Shown here one piece after another: positions 35,051 to 44,562 of a DNA stretch of 64,000 bases. This DNA is from Clostridium pasteurianum DSM 525 = ATCC 6013. GTDB taxonomy: Bacteria > Bacillota > Clostridia > Clostridiales > Clostridiaceae. The stretch spans positions 898,384-962,383 of the forward strand of contig NZ_CP009268.1 in NCBI RefSeq assembly GCF_000807255.1, written 5' to 3'. Made by a program: the position numbers and the translations under genes. The notes under the pieces were generated by a model. That model was given only the letters and a program-made list of their open reading frames with translations, made no database searches and was not told the origin of the DNA. Position 1 is the first letter of the stretch. Each line of letters begins with the position of its first letter.

Positions 35051-35190
35051 AGGGTGAATAATCATTTTATATCTCTTTTTATGATTGAAAAACAGTGTTT
35101 TATGACATATTTAACTAAATTCAGCAGTTTTGTAGTAATATAATTGTAGGTGGAATAATATTTTAGCTGTTACGAAAAAATTCTTTTATT

Positions 35191-35425
35191 TAACCTGACT
35201 AACTTGGTGTAAGTTTTCCACGCACTCTGTGAAAGTGATTCGCACCAAATTAAAATTTGGGTTCTCTACTTGCACACAGCGAAAGCGATTCACATAAAAT
35301 CCAAGATTTTGGTTCTCTGCTTTTCTTCAAGTATGAGTTCCACGCCAAGTAAGCCATGCATTTGCAGTTCTAAAATTCAGATCGGATAAAAAAATCCACA
35401 CCTGAATTAAGAACTTGCTTCAATA
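35191..35425 (+). repeat. Repeat family A, copy 2 (two internal units)
   Basis: It starts TAACCTGACTAACTTGGTGT and ends GAACTTGCTTCAATAAG. Two units of about 55 nt, each starting near GCAC(T/A)C and ending TTGGTTCTCT or close to it, lie between the arms ACTTGGTG and CGCCAAGT. The 3' hairpin region GTTCTAAAATTCAGAT / ACCTGAATTAAGAAC is kept. It lies just upstream of the ABC exporter. Confidence 0.85.
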
Positions 35426-35444
35426 AGATTAATGGAGGGATAAA

Positions 35445-36173
35445 ATGATAGAAGTTACTAACTTATCAAAAAGTTTCAAAAAAACAAAGGCACTGGACAA
35501 TCTGAACTTTCAAATAAAGGAGGGAGAAATTGTAGGATTATTAGGGGAAAATGGAGCTGGTAAAACAACTACACTGAGAATAATATCTACCATGATCAAA
35601 TGTACCAACGGTACTGTAAAGGTAAATGGTTTTGACATTAATAAGGAACCTGGTAAAGTTAGAAATGAAATCGGAATACTTTTTGGAGGGGAAGTGGGAC
35701 TTTATGACAGACTTACAGCACGAGAAAATATAAGGTATTTTGCAGAGCTGAATGGAATGGAGAAAAGTGAAGCAGATAAAAGTATTGAAATGCTTAGTGA
35801 TAAATTTCAGATGAAAGAATATATGGATAGAAGGGTTGGGAAATTTTCACGTGGTATGAAGCAAAAAGTAGCTATTGCACGTTCCATAGTACATAAACCC
35901 AATGTTATTCTTTTGGATGAGCCAACAGCAGGTCTAGATATATCTGCATCTAAGCTGATTCATAATTTTATTGAAGATTGTAAAGGTGAAAATAAGGCTA
36001 TTGTATTTTCCAGTCACTCAATGGATGAAGTAGAAAAATTATGTGACAGAATAATAATAATACATAAAGGAAAAATTTTAGAGCAGGGAACTATAGATGA
36101 AATAAAATCTAAGTATAATAATGATGATATGGAACAAATATTTATGAGTCTGGTAGGTGATAGAAATGAATAA
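35445..36173 (+). CDS. ABC transporter ATP-binding protein, NatA-like
   Basis: The 242-residue ATPase has Walker [10 protein letters not shown], the Q-loop region [14 protein letters not shown], signature [12 protein letters not shown], and Walker [13 protein letters not shown]. It energises the membrane protein encoded next, with which it overlaps by 8 bp. The pair resembles NatA/NatB sodium exporters. The repeat A copy ends only 20 bp before the start, and may carry or disrupt the promoter. Confidence 0.92.
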   Translation: MIEVTNLSKSFKKTKALDNLNFQIKEGEIVGLLGENGAGKTTTLRIISTMIKCTNGTVKVNGFDINKEPGKVRNEIGILFGGEVGLYDRLTARENIRYFAELNGMEKSEADKSIEMLSDKFQMKEYMDRRVGKFSRGMKQKVAIARSIVHKPNVILLDEPTAGLDISASKLIHNFIEDCKGENKAIVFSSHSMDEVEKLCDRIIIIHKGKILEQGTIDEIKSKYNNDDMEQIFMSLVGDRNE

Positions 36174-37356
36174 TACCACAATAACTGTTTTTAAAAAGGA
36201 AATTATAGATCTGTTTAGAGATAAAAAAACAATACTTTTAAGCGTTCTCATACCATTGATAATTTTTCCAATTATCTTTGGAGTTCTAGGTAAAGGATTA
36301 TCAAGTTCTAAAAACACAGTTGAAAACAATCTTAAAATTGCTTTAATTGACAAGGGAAACAGTTCCTTGGGAAATTTTATTAAATCTCAAAAAAATGTGA
36401 AAGTGGAGCAATCTGATAATCTTAATTCTGATATTAAGAATGGAAAGATATATATAGCTGTAGAGATACCGGAAAATTTTAATGAAAGTATAGGAGATGA
36501 AAGGACAAGCTCTGTAAATATTACATATGATAATTCCAGTACTAATTCAGAAACAGCTAATACAATAATAAATTCAATTATTGATGCTTATTCTAAGGAA
36601 GTAGTAACAGCAAGATTACAAAAAAGACATATTGATACCAGTGTATTAAACCCCATAAAAATAAATAAAACTACAGTTGTAAATGAAGATGAAGGTACAT
36701 CTAAGCTAATATTATCAATGCTTTTGCCACTAATTTTAGTACTATATAGTGTTACCGGTCCGCTGTCAGCTGCAATTGATCTTGGAGTCGGTGAAAAAGA
36801 AAGAGGTACATTAGAGCCATTACTTACAACAAGAGCGGGAAGAATGTCTTTATTATGGGGTAAATTTCTTGCCATAACTGTAGTGGGGCTAATGGCAACT
36901 ATTGCTTCAATAGCAGGTATTCTAATTGCAATAAAGCAAAGCAGTGCTGCGTTTGGAAGCAGTAGTGGAATATCTGGTATGGAACTTGACGGGTCTTCAT
37001 TTGTTATAATCGGTATATTAATAGTATTTTTAACCATGGCCTTTGGTGCATTAGAGCTGGCTATAAGTATATATGCAAGATCTTTTAAAGAAGCTTCTAC
37101 TTACACTTCTCCTTTAATTGTAATAGCTTTGGTACCTACCTATGCAACTTATATGTTAGATGCGAAGAATATATCTTTAGTCTATTTTAATATACCTCTT
37201 GCAAATGTAGTGTGTGTACTAAAAGAACTTATCGCCGGCATATATAATTACAATCATATATTTATTACATTGGGATGGATACTGGTATATGTTGTAATTT
37301 GTATTTTATTCGCAAGATTTATGTTCAGCAAGGAGGAAGTTATATTTAGAAGTTAG
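36166..37356 (+). CDS. ABC exporter permease, NatB-like
   Basis: The protein of about 396 residues has one N-terminal transmembrane segment (ILLSVLIPLIIFPIIFGVLG), a large extracytoplasmic domain, and five C-terminal segments beginning at ILSMLLPLILVLYSVTGPLS. The motif EKERGTLEPLLTTRAGR is typical of ABC-2/NatB permeases. It likely exports Na+ or a toxic compound. The start is ATG 36166, overlapping the ATPase gene. Confidence 0.9.
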   Translation: MNNTTITVFKKEIIDLFRDKKTILLSVLIPLIIFPIIFGVLGKGLSSSKNTVENNLKIALIDKGNSSLGNFIKSQKNVKVEQSDNLNSDIKNGKIYIAVEIPENFNESIGDERTSSVNITYDNSSTNSETANTIINSIIDAYSKEVVTARLQKRHIDTSVLNPIKINKTTVVNEDEGTSKLILSMLLPLILVLYSVTGPLSAAIDLGVGEKERGTLEPLLTTRAGRMSLLWGKFLAITVVGLMATIASIAGILIAIKQSSAAFGSSSGISGMELDGSSFVIIGILIVFLTMAFGALELAISIYARSFKEASTYTSPLIVIALVPTYATYMLDAKNISLVYFNIPLANVVCVLKELIAGIYNYNHIFITLGWILVYVVICILFARFMFSKEEVIFRS

Positions 37357-37407
37357 TAGTTTATAGTTTTAAATATATTAAATAATAGAAATGGAGGTGT
37401 TTATAAT

Positions 37408-37797
37408 TTGAAGTTAGATGGTTTTGGAATTTTTGTAAAGGATATGGCCATTATGATTAGATTTTATAGAGATGTATTAGGATTTGAGATTAAAGAAGAT
37501 GAAAACACATCAAATGTATATTTAGAAAAGGATACAACCTTATTTTTATTATACAGAAGAACAGATTTTGAAAAGATGACAAATAGGTCATTTGGATATA
37601 CAGATACAATAAATGGACATTATGAAATAGCATTAAGTGTTGAAAATTATGATGCAGTTGACTTGAAATTCAAAGAAGTTATTTCAAAAGGAGCAATACC
37701 TATTTTAGAGCCAACAACTGAGCCATGGGGACAGCGTACTTGCTATATAGCTGATCCAGAGGGGAATTTAATTGAGATTGGATCATTTACTAAATAA
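37408..37797 (+). CDS. VOC (glyoxalase/bleomycin resistance-like) family protein
   Basis: The 129-residue protein shows the paired beta-alpha-beta-beta-beta modules of the VOC superfamily: FGIFVKDMAIMIRFYRDVLG, FEIKEDENTSNVYLEKD, and the C-terminal EPTTEPWGQRTCYIADPEGN LIEIGSF. The family binds a metal ion and acts in diverse small-molecule reactions or resistance. The start is TTG 37408, preceded by GGAGGTG. The substrate is unknown. Confidence 0.85.
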   Translation: MKLDGFGIFVKDMAIMIRFYRDVLGFEIKEDENTSNVYLEKDTTLFLLYRRTDFEKMTNRSFGYTDTINGHYEIALSVENYDAVDLKFKEVISKGAIPILEPTTEPWGQRTCYIADPEGNLIEIGSFTK

Positions 37798-37903
37798 TTA
37801 GTGGTATCAAGCAGGTGAATGACAAGAGTACATATATGAATGGACTTTAGAATAGGTTAGCATATTGTAAATATAGATAAAAGAATTGAAAGAGGTGTAG
37901 AAT

Positions 37904-38641
37904 ATGGCTAATGAAATATGTCCTAAGTGTGGAGCACTTAAGGAACTTGATGTAATTGTAAATGAAAATGAGCAAACTGATTTTAATGGAAATATAGTGA
38001 AAATCAAGACTAATAATTTTTACTGTTCTTCTTGTCATACATTTGTAAAAAGTGAAGATATAAAACAAAATAATAAGATATTTATATTTATTTATGATGG
38101 AATGGCTGACTTTGAAATTACTCTTATTACTCATATTTTAGGGACAGACTTAGGTAAAGAAATAGTAACTATTGCATATGAAAATCATATTATAAAAAGC
38201 TTATCTGGACTAGAATATAAGCCAAAAATGTTAGTTAAGGATGTTCTGGCAGAAATCGCAGATGGATTAATAATTCCTGGTGGATGGAATGGGGAACTTA
38301 AATCAGAATTGGTTGAATTAATTGAAAATATTAACTCACAAGGTAAACTATTAGGTGCTATTTGCGGTGGACCATACTTTTTAGCTAAAGCTAATATTTT
38401 ACAAAGTAGAAAGTATACAACTTCTATGATTGAATGGACAGAAAATTATAAACAGCAATATGAAGAATTTGATCCTTTCCCAAGAGAAAATTTTGTTAAT
38501 GAAAGAGTTGTAGTGAACGAAAATTTAATAACGGCTCAAGGAGTTGCCTTTATTGATTTTGCATGTGAAATATGTGATTGGTTTAAATTATTTAAAAATA
38601 AAGATGAAAAAGAACAATTTTTAAAGACATTAAAAGGTTGA
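37904..38641 (+). CDS. Zinc-ribbon/DJ-1 (PfpI-like) fusion protein
   Basis: The 245-residue protein has an N-terminal zinc ribbon of two CxxC pairs (CPKCGALKEL and CSSCHTFV) followed by a DJ-1/PfpI-like glutamine amidotransferase fold. Its nucleophile cysteine is in LLGAICGGPYFLAKA, with acidic residues in FIYDGMADFEIT and GLIIPGG. DJ-1 superfamily proteins include chaperones, glyoxalases and proteases. The fused zinc ribbon is unusual and might mediate nucleic-acid or protein binding. A second, plain DJ-1 gene lies at 52104. Confidence 0.85.
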   Translation: MANEICPKCGALKELDVIVNENEQTDFNGNIVKIKTNNFYCSSCHTFVKSEDIKQNNKIFIFIYDGMADFEITLITHILGTDLGKEIVTIAYENHIIKSLSGLEYKPKMLVKDVLAEIADGLIIPGGWNGELKSELVELIENINSQGKLLGAICGGPYFLAKANILQSRKYTTSMIEWTENYKQQYEEFDPFPRENFVNERVVVNENLITAQGVAFIDFACEICDWFKLFKNKDEKEQFLKTLKG

Positions 38642-38797
38642 TTGGTAATATATCATTCTAGTGATGTTAACTATTGGTTAATTATTTTAGATGATTTTTT
38701 AATGAAAATATAAATTATCAAAAATTAAGAGATTTTATACTGAATAGGAAACAAATATTATATAGTTTATCAGCTTATAATATTTGGGAGGTAATAA

Positions 38798-39310
38798 ATG
38801 AAAATAATTAAAGAAATATTAAGTTATACATTATGTATAATGGCAGCTGTAATTCTTGCAATTCTAGTTAATAAATTAATACTATTTAAAATTAAAGTTC
38901 CCACTGCATCAATGTACCCTACAATTAAAATTAATGATCAAATTTTTGTAACTAGAATATATAATAAAGACAACTTAAAAACAGGAGATATAGTAGTTTT
39001 TAAATCAAAAGAATTAAAAGAAGAGCTTGTTAAAAGATTAATAGGCATCCCTAATGATACTGTAGAAATTACGGATAAGGGTATTGTATATGTTAATGGA
39101 AAACAATTGGACGAACCTTATGTAATTAATAATGGAGGAAAATCAGGAATTTATAAAGTACCTGAAGGACACTATTTTTTCTTAGGTGATAATAGAATGA
39201 ATTCAAGAGACTCTAGATATTGGAATAATCCATATATTGATAGTTCAGATATAGAAGGAAAGGCCCAAATTATAGTGTATCCTTTTAATAGATTTGGATT
39301 TTTAAAATAA
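38798..39310 (+). CDS. lepB: Signal peptidase I
   Basis: The 170-residue protein has one N-terminal membrane anchor (ILSYTLCIMAAVILAILVNK) and the S26 catalytic motifs: PTASMYPTIK (Ser38) and ELVKRLIGIPNDTVEI (Lys79). It ends with GDNRMNSRDSRYW and NRFGFLK. It cleaves signal peptides from exported proteins on the outer face of the membrane. A small Gram-positive-type SipS-like size. Confidence 0.92.
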   Translation: MKIIKEILSYTLCIMAAVILAILVNKLILFKIKVPTASMYPTIKINDQIFVTRIYNKDNLKTGDIVVFKSKELKEELVKRLIGIPNDTVEITDKGIVYVNGKQLDEPYVINNGGKSGIYKVPEGHYFFLGDNRMNSRDSRYWNNPYIDSSDIEGKAQIIVYPFNRFGFLK

Positions 39311-39509
39311 TATTTCTATAATTATAATTTTAGGTTTTTATTATATTGATGCTGTTACAGTAAAATAAGATTAAATTATTCTATTTAATAATATTATCTT
39401 TAAAAAAAGATCTTAATTCTATATATACAGAGATTTAATGCATGACTTTCTTGTAATTATAGAGTAATCTTTCATAGCACAAGTTAGTTCAATACCAACG
39501 AACGTGTCA
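39311..39509. other. Non-coding interval
   Basis: About 200 AT-rich bases without a gene, leading into a bidirectional terminator. Confidence 0.4.
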
Positions 39510-39592
39510 CTAGGGGCAAATAGGATATATATAAAGCATACAATTATTCAAGCTATATAGTGCCTATGCCCCTTGCTAGTTTGTTTTTTATG
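39510..39592. terminator. Bidirectional terminator between converging genes
   Basis: ACTAGGGGCAAATAGG pairs with CCTATGCCCCTTGCTAGT across a long loop, followed by TTGTTTTTT. It lies between the signal peptidase and the minus-strand nitroreductase. Confidence 0.75.
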
Positions 39593-39612
39593 GAAAAGTT
39601 GAGTATTATAAC

Positions 39613-40242
39613 TTATAATTCTTTCAATAATATATCATTAATAGATAGCCTAGGTCTTGGTAACGGGTTATAACTTGGATAACCAATTGGTAATAGTGCA
39701 ATAACTTCATAATCTTCATTAAGATTTATTAATTTTCTAACCTTTTCACGATCGACAAAACCAACCCAACAACTTCCAAGCCCTAAATCAACTGCTTTTA
39801 GTGTCATATGATCAATTGCAATTGCAGCATGCTGCCATGTATAGTATTTATTTATTTCTGGATTAGCCATTATTTCCAATTTACCATCTTTTGCAAAGTT
39901 ATTTATTTGTTGCTCTGTTTCTTGATAGAAATCTTTGAATGCTCCCATATTTTTTAATTCTAAGAATTTTTCCTCTTGTTCCAGCCATGCTTTTTTATAT
40001 GCACAGCATACGATTACAACTGGTGCATTTTTTACAAAAGGTACAGTGTATTCATTTAGCTTTTCTTTTACTTCGGAACTTTTAATTATTACATATCTGG
40101 TAGACTGTATGTTTGATACAGATGGAGCAAGCCTACCTGCTTCAATAATTTCCTGAATGTATTTATCAGGTATAGGTTGTGTTTTAAATTTTCTAATACT
40201 TCTTCTTGATTTTATAACTTCATTAAAATCCACAAAAATCAC
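39613..40242 (-). CDS. Nitroreductase family protein
   Basis: The 209-residue FMN enzyme begins with the family motif FNEVIKSRRSIRKFKTQPIP, then LAPSVSNIQSTRYVII, IDHMTLKAVDLGLGSCWVGF and the C-terminal VIALLPIGYPSYNPLPRPR. It reduces nitro compounds or quinones with NAD(P)H. Minus-strand start ATG (40240-40242), with GAGGTG upstream. Monocistronic. Confidence 0.9.
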   Translation of the reverse strand: MIFVDFNEVIKSRRSIRKFKTQPIPDKYIQEIIEAGRLAPSVSNIQSTRYVIIKSSEVKEKLNEYTVPFVKNAPVVIVCCAYKKAWLEQEEKFLELKNMGAFKDFYQETEQQINNFAKDGKLEIMANPEINKYYTWQHAAIAIDHMTLKAVDLGLGSCWVGFVDREKVRKLINLNEDYEVIALLPIGYPSYNPLPRPRLSINDILLKEL

Positions 40243-40806
40243 CTCTTCTAAAAATTGGTTATCATTTACATTAGCTCTGAGTAATAAGCTTTTGGAATTA
40301 TACTATATTTTTGTTAGTAATATACTTATAGTTAGTATTGTACAAAAAATTATTTACTATTGTCAAGTGAATATTATAAAATGTAACTGAGGTGATTTTT
40401 AACTAGCAACAACTTAAATATATAATAAATATAAATCTTATTTCAATACATTTATGTAAAATGATAATATATGGATTTTAGTAGAAATTTTGCACCTATT
40501 TCTACTAAGTTCTGAATCAATATAATTTGGTATTATCTGCCACGTATAGAAGCGAGTGTTTAATAAAAGGCGATGGTAATATTTTTAATAAAAAGCAATT
40601 TACATCTTTACTTAAGGAGAAAATAAAAGCGAGAGCTATTATTTATTATTCTTATTGAATTAATACATATTATTATCTTAGTAGTAATCTATTTGACTTT
40701 ACCTTTCCTTTTTAATTTTAAGATCTAAAATATTTATATAAATCAAATTACTTAAAATATGTGACGGTATGGTATAATCCTTACATAGTTAGTTATAAAC
40801 TATACC
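40243..40806. other. Non-coding interval with short remnant
   Basis: About 560 bases without an intact gene. A ~33-codon open stretch (ECLIKGDGNIFNKKQFTSLL then KEKIKARAIIYYSY and a stop, 40550-40660) has no start or ribosome binding site and looks like a remnant. A promoter-like TATAAT is at about 40772. Confidence 0.35.
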
Positions 40807-40830
40807 ATGATTAAACTAGAGGAGAATCAT

Positions 40831-41976
40831 ATGAATGTACTAGAAAAAAATAAAAGAAAATTTAAAATACCCCAAGATATAATTTTAATTATTATAATAA
40901 TACTTTTGTTCGGGATTGTTTGGCAATGGGTAATGGTCGAAAAAGAAAGAAATATATTATTAGCTAAAGGAGAAATATTTAATATTAACAAGCACAATAT
41001 GAGTATATATTCTACAGGAATTGGTAGAGACACTGTTATTTTGATACCAGGATCTGGTACACCAAGTTCATTTACTGATTTTTACACAATACAAATGGAA
41101 TTGCAGTCGTATGCAAAAACAGTAAGTTTCGATAGAGCTGGATTTGGATGGAGTGAAAAAACTGATATACCTAGAACTATTAATATATTATCAGAAGAGT
41201 TACATGAATTACTTGAAAAATCAGGACAAACACCACCTTATATATTAGTCGGTCATTCGTTGGCTTCTTTAGAAGTAATTCATTTTGCACAAAAATATCC
41301 TACTGAAGTTAAAGGAATTGTTCTGTTAGATGGAGGAAGTCCAGAATTTTATGCAAATGATTCTGAATCAAAATCATATATATTAAATCGTGTTAGTGCT
41401 GTTTTAAGAGTAACAGGAATTGCAAGGGCATTTCAAAATTTAGGTGTTAAACTTCCTTTTGTTGGTGAGAATTTACGATATAATAGGCTGCCGAGTGATA
41501 TAAAGAAAATAGATATAGCTATGTATTATAAATATTTAGGGAATACAAATAATTTGCAGTATATTAAAAATATAAATGAAAATGCTAAAGAAGTTATAAA
41601 GAATGGGCATATTAAAAATATTCCTTTAACTATAGTATCTTCCGATAGTAATGATAGTTGGACAAAAACTCAAAAGGAGTTGTTAAGCTGGTCAAATCAT
41701 AGTTTTCAAGAAACACTTCATAATTCTGGCCACTATATTCATTGGAGTAATACTGATTATATAGTTAGAAAAATAAAAGAAATTATACATATTACAGATA
41801 CACAGGCTGCTGTAATTATAGAGCAAGTGATCAGTAGTGTTTTTCTAACTGTTTCCACTTCTATTCCTAAACTTTTTGCTGTATCATCTCCTGTAAGGAT
41901 AATGTTTAAATCTCTTGAAAACATTGATATTATGATAGTTTCTATAATTATAACAGGCAGCAGAAAAATAACTTGA
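40831..41976 (+). CDS. Alpha/beta hydrolase with rearranged 3' end
   Basis: ATG 40831 is preceded by GAGGAG; the reading frame extends back to 40807. A signal-anchor helix (residues 16-34) is followed by an alpha/beta hydrolase fold with LIPGSGTPSS, the nucleophile elbow ILVGHSLASLE (Ser143), and catalytic His in HNSGHYIHW. The family-like sequence ends around KIKEIIH (about 41790). The last 60 residues are translated from antisense of a FecCD/IS fragment on the other strand, so the native 3' end was lost. It might still fold; the extracellular active site would be membrane-anchored. Confidence 0.8.
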   Translation: MNVLEKNKRKFKIPQDIILIIIIILLFGIVWQWVMVEKERNILLAKGEIFNINKHNMSIYSTGIGRDTVILIPGSGTPSSFTDFYTIQMELQSYAKTVSFDRAGFGWSEKTDIPRTINILSEELHELLEKSGQTPPYILVGHSLASLEVIHFAQKYPTEVKGIVLLDGGSPEFYANDSESKSYILNRVSAVLRVTGIARAFQNLGVKLPFVGENLRYNRLPSDIKKIDIAMYYKYLGNTNNLQYIKNINENAKEVIKNGHIKNIPLTIVSSDSNDSWTKTQKELLSWSNHSFQETLHNSGHYIHWSNTDYIVRKIKEIIHITDTQAAVIIEQVISSVFLTVSTSIPKLFAVSSPVRIMFKSLENIDIMIVSIIITGSRKIT

Positions 41977-41985
41977 TTCATATTT
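41795..41985 (-). pseudogene. FecCD-type ABC permease fragment
   Basis: On the minus strand, SRDLNIILTGDDTAKSLGIE VETVRKTLLITCSIITAACVS is a typical FecCD iron-siderophore permease segment. It is fused in frame to the IS1182 transposase fragment upstream and broken by the hydrolase gene downstream. Remnant only. Confidence 0.75.
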
Positions 41986-42522
41986 GCAGAAGAAACTTCC
42001 TTTCTTAAGGACTTTGCTCGTTCCAATAATACTTCTCGTGCAGATTTCTGGTTATACCTTGCATTGGTATGTGTGGCATCAACTATAAGGGTTTTGCTCA
42101 CTAAAACTCCCTTATCAATTGCAATTTCCACTGTTTTCTTTATTAATAAGTCAAGTAAACTCATGTCTTTCAAGCGTAGCTTTCTGAATTTGGTTAATGT
42201 ACTAGGATGAATCAAATCAACTTCTGCTGGTGACAGATTCAAAAAATATTTAAACGACATGTCATAAAGTGTTCGTGCGACTACATCCTCATCAGATAGT
42301 TTTTTATATATGGTACTTAAATAGCATAACAGGATCCTTGGCTCCTCGACCCATATCAATACTGTAACTATTAAGTAGTTCATCGTAGATGAACGAAAAA
42401 TCAACCAAATCATTGAGTTGTCTTAGAAAGTGATCTTTTGGAATAATCATGTCATATAAGCCTTGATATTTACTCATCACAAATTTCTGTTGTCCCTTTA
42501 GCATATGCTTCCTCCTTTCCAA
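41985..42522 (-). pseudogene. IS1182-family transposase fragment, frameshifted
   Basis: The minus strand encodes MLKGQQKFVMSKYQGLYDMI, then DMGRGAKDPVMLFKY, a frameshift near 42315, KKLSDEDVVARTLYDMSFKY, LSPAEVDLIHPSTLTKFRK, and LIVDATHTNARY with the first catalytic Asp. The 3' half with the remaining DDE residues is absent. A dead IS1182-like remnant joined to FecCD sequence. Confidence 0.85.
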
Positions 42523-42632
42523 TCAATATATGGATACCTTCTTAATTATATTAATTCGACACAACAACTCAAAATCCTTTTTGCCTAGATAAATTAATCC
42601 TAAAGAAATATCTTTTATTGATAGAAAAAGTA

Positions 42633-42664
42633 AAACCGCCATCACTTTCGTGATAACGGTTCAA
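42633..42664. terminator. Hairpin, terminator-like
   Basis: AAACCGCCATCAC and GTGATAACGGTT pair around TTTC. Confidence 0.6.
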
Positions 42665-42737
42665 TATTATTAGTTTTTCAGTGGCCTCCAGCATGAATGC
42701 GGTGTTTTGCAAAATATTTGATTTAATCATTGGAAAG

Positions 42738-42959
42738 TTATGATTCTAATTCTTTCAGTATTGCTTGTTGTAGTGGGGCTGCACCTGTAGAAAGATTCCA
42801 TTCACTAAGAGAATATTTTTTATGATCAATTAATAATGTTGTGGAATCAATACTCTGGCATACATGGCCTTTTTCTTCCAATTGTTTTATAACAGCATTT
42901 CTAAAGTCATTGTTATTATAGCAACGGTTTTCGATATTCAGTACTATTTTCTTTGACAT
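42738..42959 (-). CDS. Small conserved hypothetical protein (73 aa)
   Basis: The sequence MSKKIVLNIENRCYNNNDFR continues to AVIKQLEEKGHVCQSIDSTT and ends QQAILKELES; it appears to be one small alpha/beta domain. The gene has GGTGG upstream and lies between the IS1182 fragment and a MerR gene, and may be co-transcribed with the latter. No family was recognised. Confidence 0.55.
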   Translation of the reverse strand: MSKKIVLNIENRCYNNNDFRNAVIKQLEEKGHVCQSIDSTTLLIDHKKYSLSEWNLSTGAAPLQQAILKELES

Positions 42960-43052
42960 AGAATTACCACCTTTACTAAATTTATAAATTAATTATACAC
43001 TTCCTCAAGTAATATTTATTGAATAAAATCATCATGTACAACAAATTTATAA

Positions 43053-43862
43053 TTATTTTTTTACTGGTATCTGTATTTCACTTAAGTAATCCTCTGTATT
43101 TCTTTCATTCCATGGTCCTTTTATACCAACTTGACGTGGATTTCCAGATATATTATATCCATTTTCCTCAATCCAATTAGCTAGAAAAGTATATGCACCT
43201 GCTATATTAGAATAATTTCCTGGAACTAATATACTAGCTGCATTTCCTACAGCTTCAGTTTCTTTAAATACAAATCCATTCTCGTCATTCATTAGCTTAT
43301 CAATGACCATTACTACCTCAACGTCAACTTCACCTTCTTTATAACCATCATCATGATAAGTGGCATAGGCAATACCTGTACAAGAAATATTTTTTGACAT
43401 TAGGTATTCGTTTAATCTTGCCCAAAGTGTGCCTTCTGCATCGTAAGCTGGTATAGTATCTCTTAAAGATATAACCTTATAGCTAGGTAGTGATTTTAGT
43501 GTAACATTATACTTCATATTAACTCTCTCCTTATTTATATTCTTGATTATAGAGTTGATTTTTCTAAGTCGTATTTCCTCGGCTTTAATATTATTTGTAA
43601 TTTCTTCTCTCTTCACCTTTAAAAATTGTTCTAAATTCTCATTTGATTTTTCTTTCATAAATATTGCTATATCTGATATATTAAACCCCATGTCTCTCAA
43701 TGACACTATTAGGCTAATATCTGAAATCTGTTTTGCCGAATAGTATCTATAACCTGTGAAGTCATCAATTTGAGCAGGCTTAAATAGTCCAACTTCATCA
43801 TAATACCTCAGCATACGTACAGATACTTTAGTAAATTTAGAAAAATCCCCAATCTTAAACAT
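43053..43862 (-). CDS. MerR-family regulator with GyrI-like effector domain
   Basis: The 269-residue protein starts at ATG 43862 behind AGGAG; a longer frame to 43925 lacks a ribosome binding site. The MerR domain is MFKIGDFSKFTKVSVRMLRY with YDEVGLFKPAQIDDFTGYRY; a coiled coil follows, then a GyrI-like domain ending in EIQIPVKK. It resembles the regulator at 22691 in overall design but not in detail. Effector unknown; no clear target gene beside it other than the 73-residue ORF. Confidence 0.88.
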   Translation of the reverse strand: MFKIGDFSKFTKVSVRMLRYYDEVGLFKPAQIDDFTGYRYYSAKQISDISLIVSLRDMGFNISDIAIFMKEKSNENLEQFLKVKREEITNNIKAEEIRLRKINSIIKNINKERVNMKYNVTLKSLPSYKVISLRDTIPAYDAEGTLWARLNEYLMSKNISCTGIAYATYHDDGYKEGEVDVEVVMVIDKLMNDENGFVFKETEAVGNAASILVPGNYSNIAGAYTFLANWIEENGYNISGNPRQVGIKGPWNERNTEDYLSEIQIPVKK

Positions 43863-44091
43863 AAAATCAACTCCTATAAATTGTTGCCATTCGAATGACA
43901 TCCTTAGAATAATACTTAACATCATGTGAGAGTCAATATAAATTTTAATATTTAATTTACCTTTAATATATGAAATTATACCATATCATTCCATATAATC
44001 TATCATTCCAAATAAATCACATTATAGATTTATTTTATCAAAGCACTGTAGTATTCAATTATAAAAGTATAAATTCTTTTATCTACCTAGT

Positions 44092-44228
44092 TTAACCTGA
44101 CTAACTTGGCGTAAGTCTTCCCACTTCCTCAAGTGTGAGTTCGATGCCAAGTAAGCTATGAATTTGCAGTTCTTAATTCAAGATGGGGGGTAAAAGAATC
44201 CTCACCTGAATTAAGAACTTGCTTCAAT
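44092..44228 (+). repeat. Repeat family A, copy 3 (no internal units)
   Basis: It starts TTAACCTGACTAACTTGGCG and runs directly from GTAAGTCTTCCC through CTTCCTCAAGTGTGAGTTC to ATGCCAAGTAAGCTATG. The 3' hairpin AGTTCTTAATTCAAGAT / ACCTGAATTAAGAAC follows. No 55-nt internal unit is present, so this is the minimal frame. Confidence 0.85.
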
Positions 44229-44562
44229 TTATAGTCATATTACATTATAAAAAATTAATATTTTAAATTTAACTAAGGGTTAATTAGTGGAGCTATAACA
44301 ATGCTTTTAGATAAATACAGTTTTTAATCCTGTAAGACGTTGCTGAAATAGTAGTTGTTATTTTTTGTTTTATATAGAAAGAATTACATAAGACTAATGA
44401 TTTTTAGAATTAAATCTTTTTAAATAAAAAGTAAAGTGTTGACTCTAACATTATGTCATAGTGTAATATAAAGTTAGAGGCTGATAATGCTAACAAAACT
44501 CATGCCGGCAGAATATTAGGTGGTATTAAAGCTCTAAAATCGAAGTGGCAGGTGAAGTTATG
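44229..44562. other. Promoter region of TipAS-type regulator
   Basis: About 330 bases without a gene. Near 44440, TTGACTC and TAATAT about 19 bases apart form the long-spacer promoter layout used by MerR regulators, although the exact spacer cannot be fixed by eye. Confidence 0.35.

Noticed and set aside
41757-42413. Long minus-strand frame as one intact gene
   Set aside because: It is a chimera of an IS1182 transposase fragment and a FecCD permease fragment, with a frameshift from the transposase start, so it is not a single functional gene.
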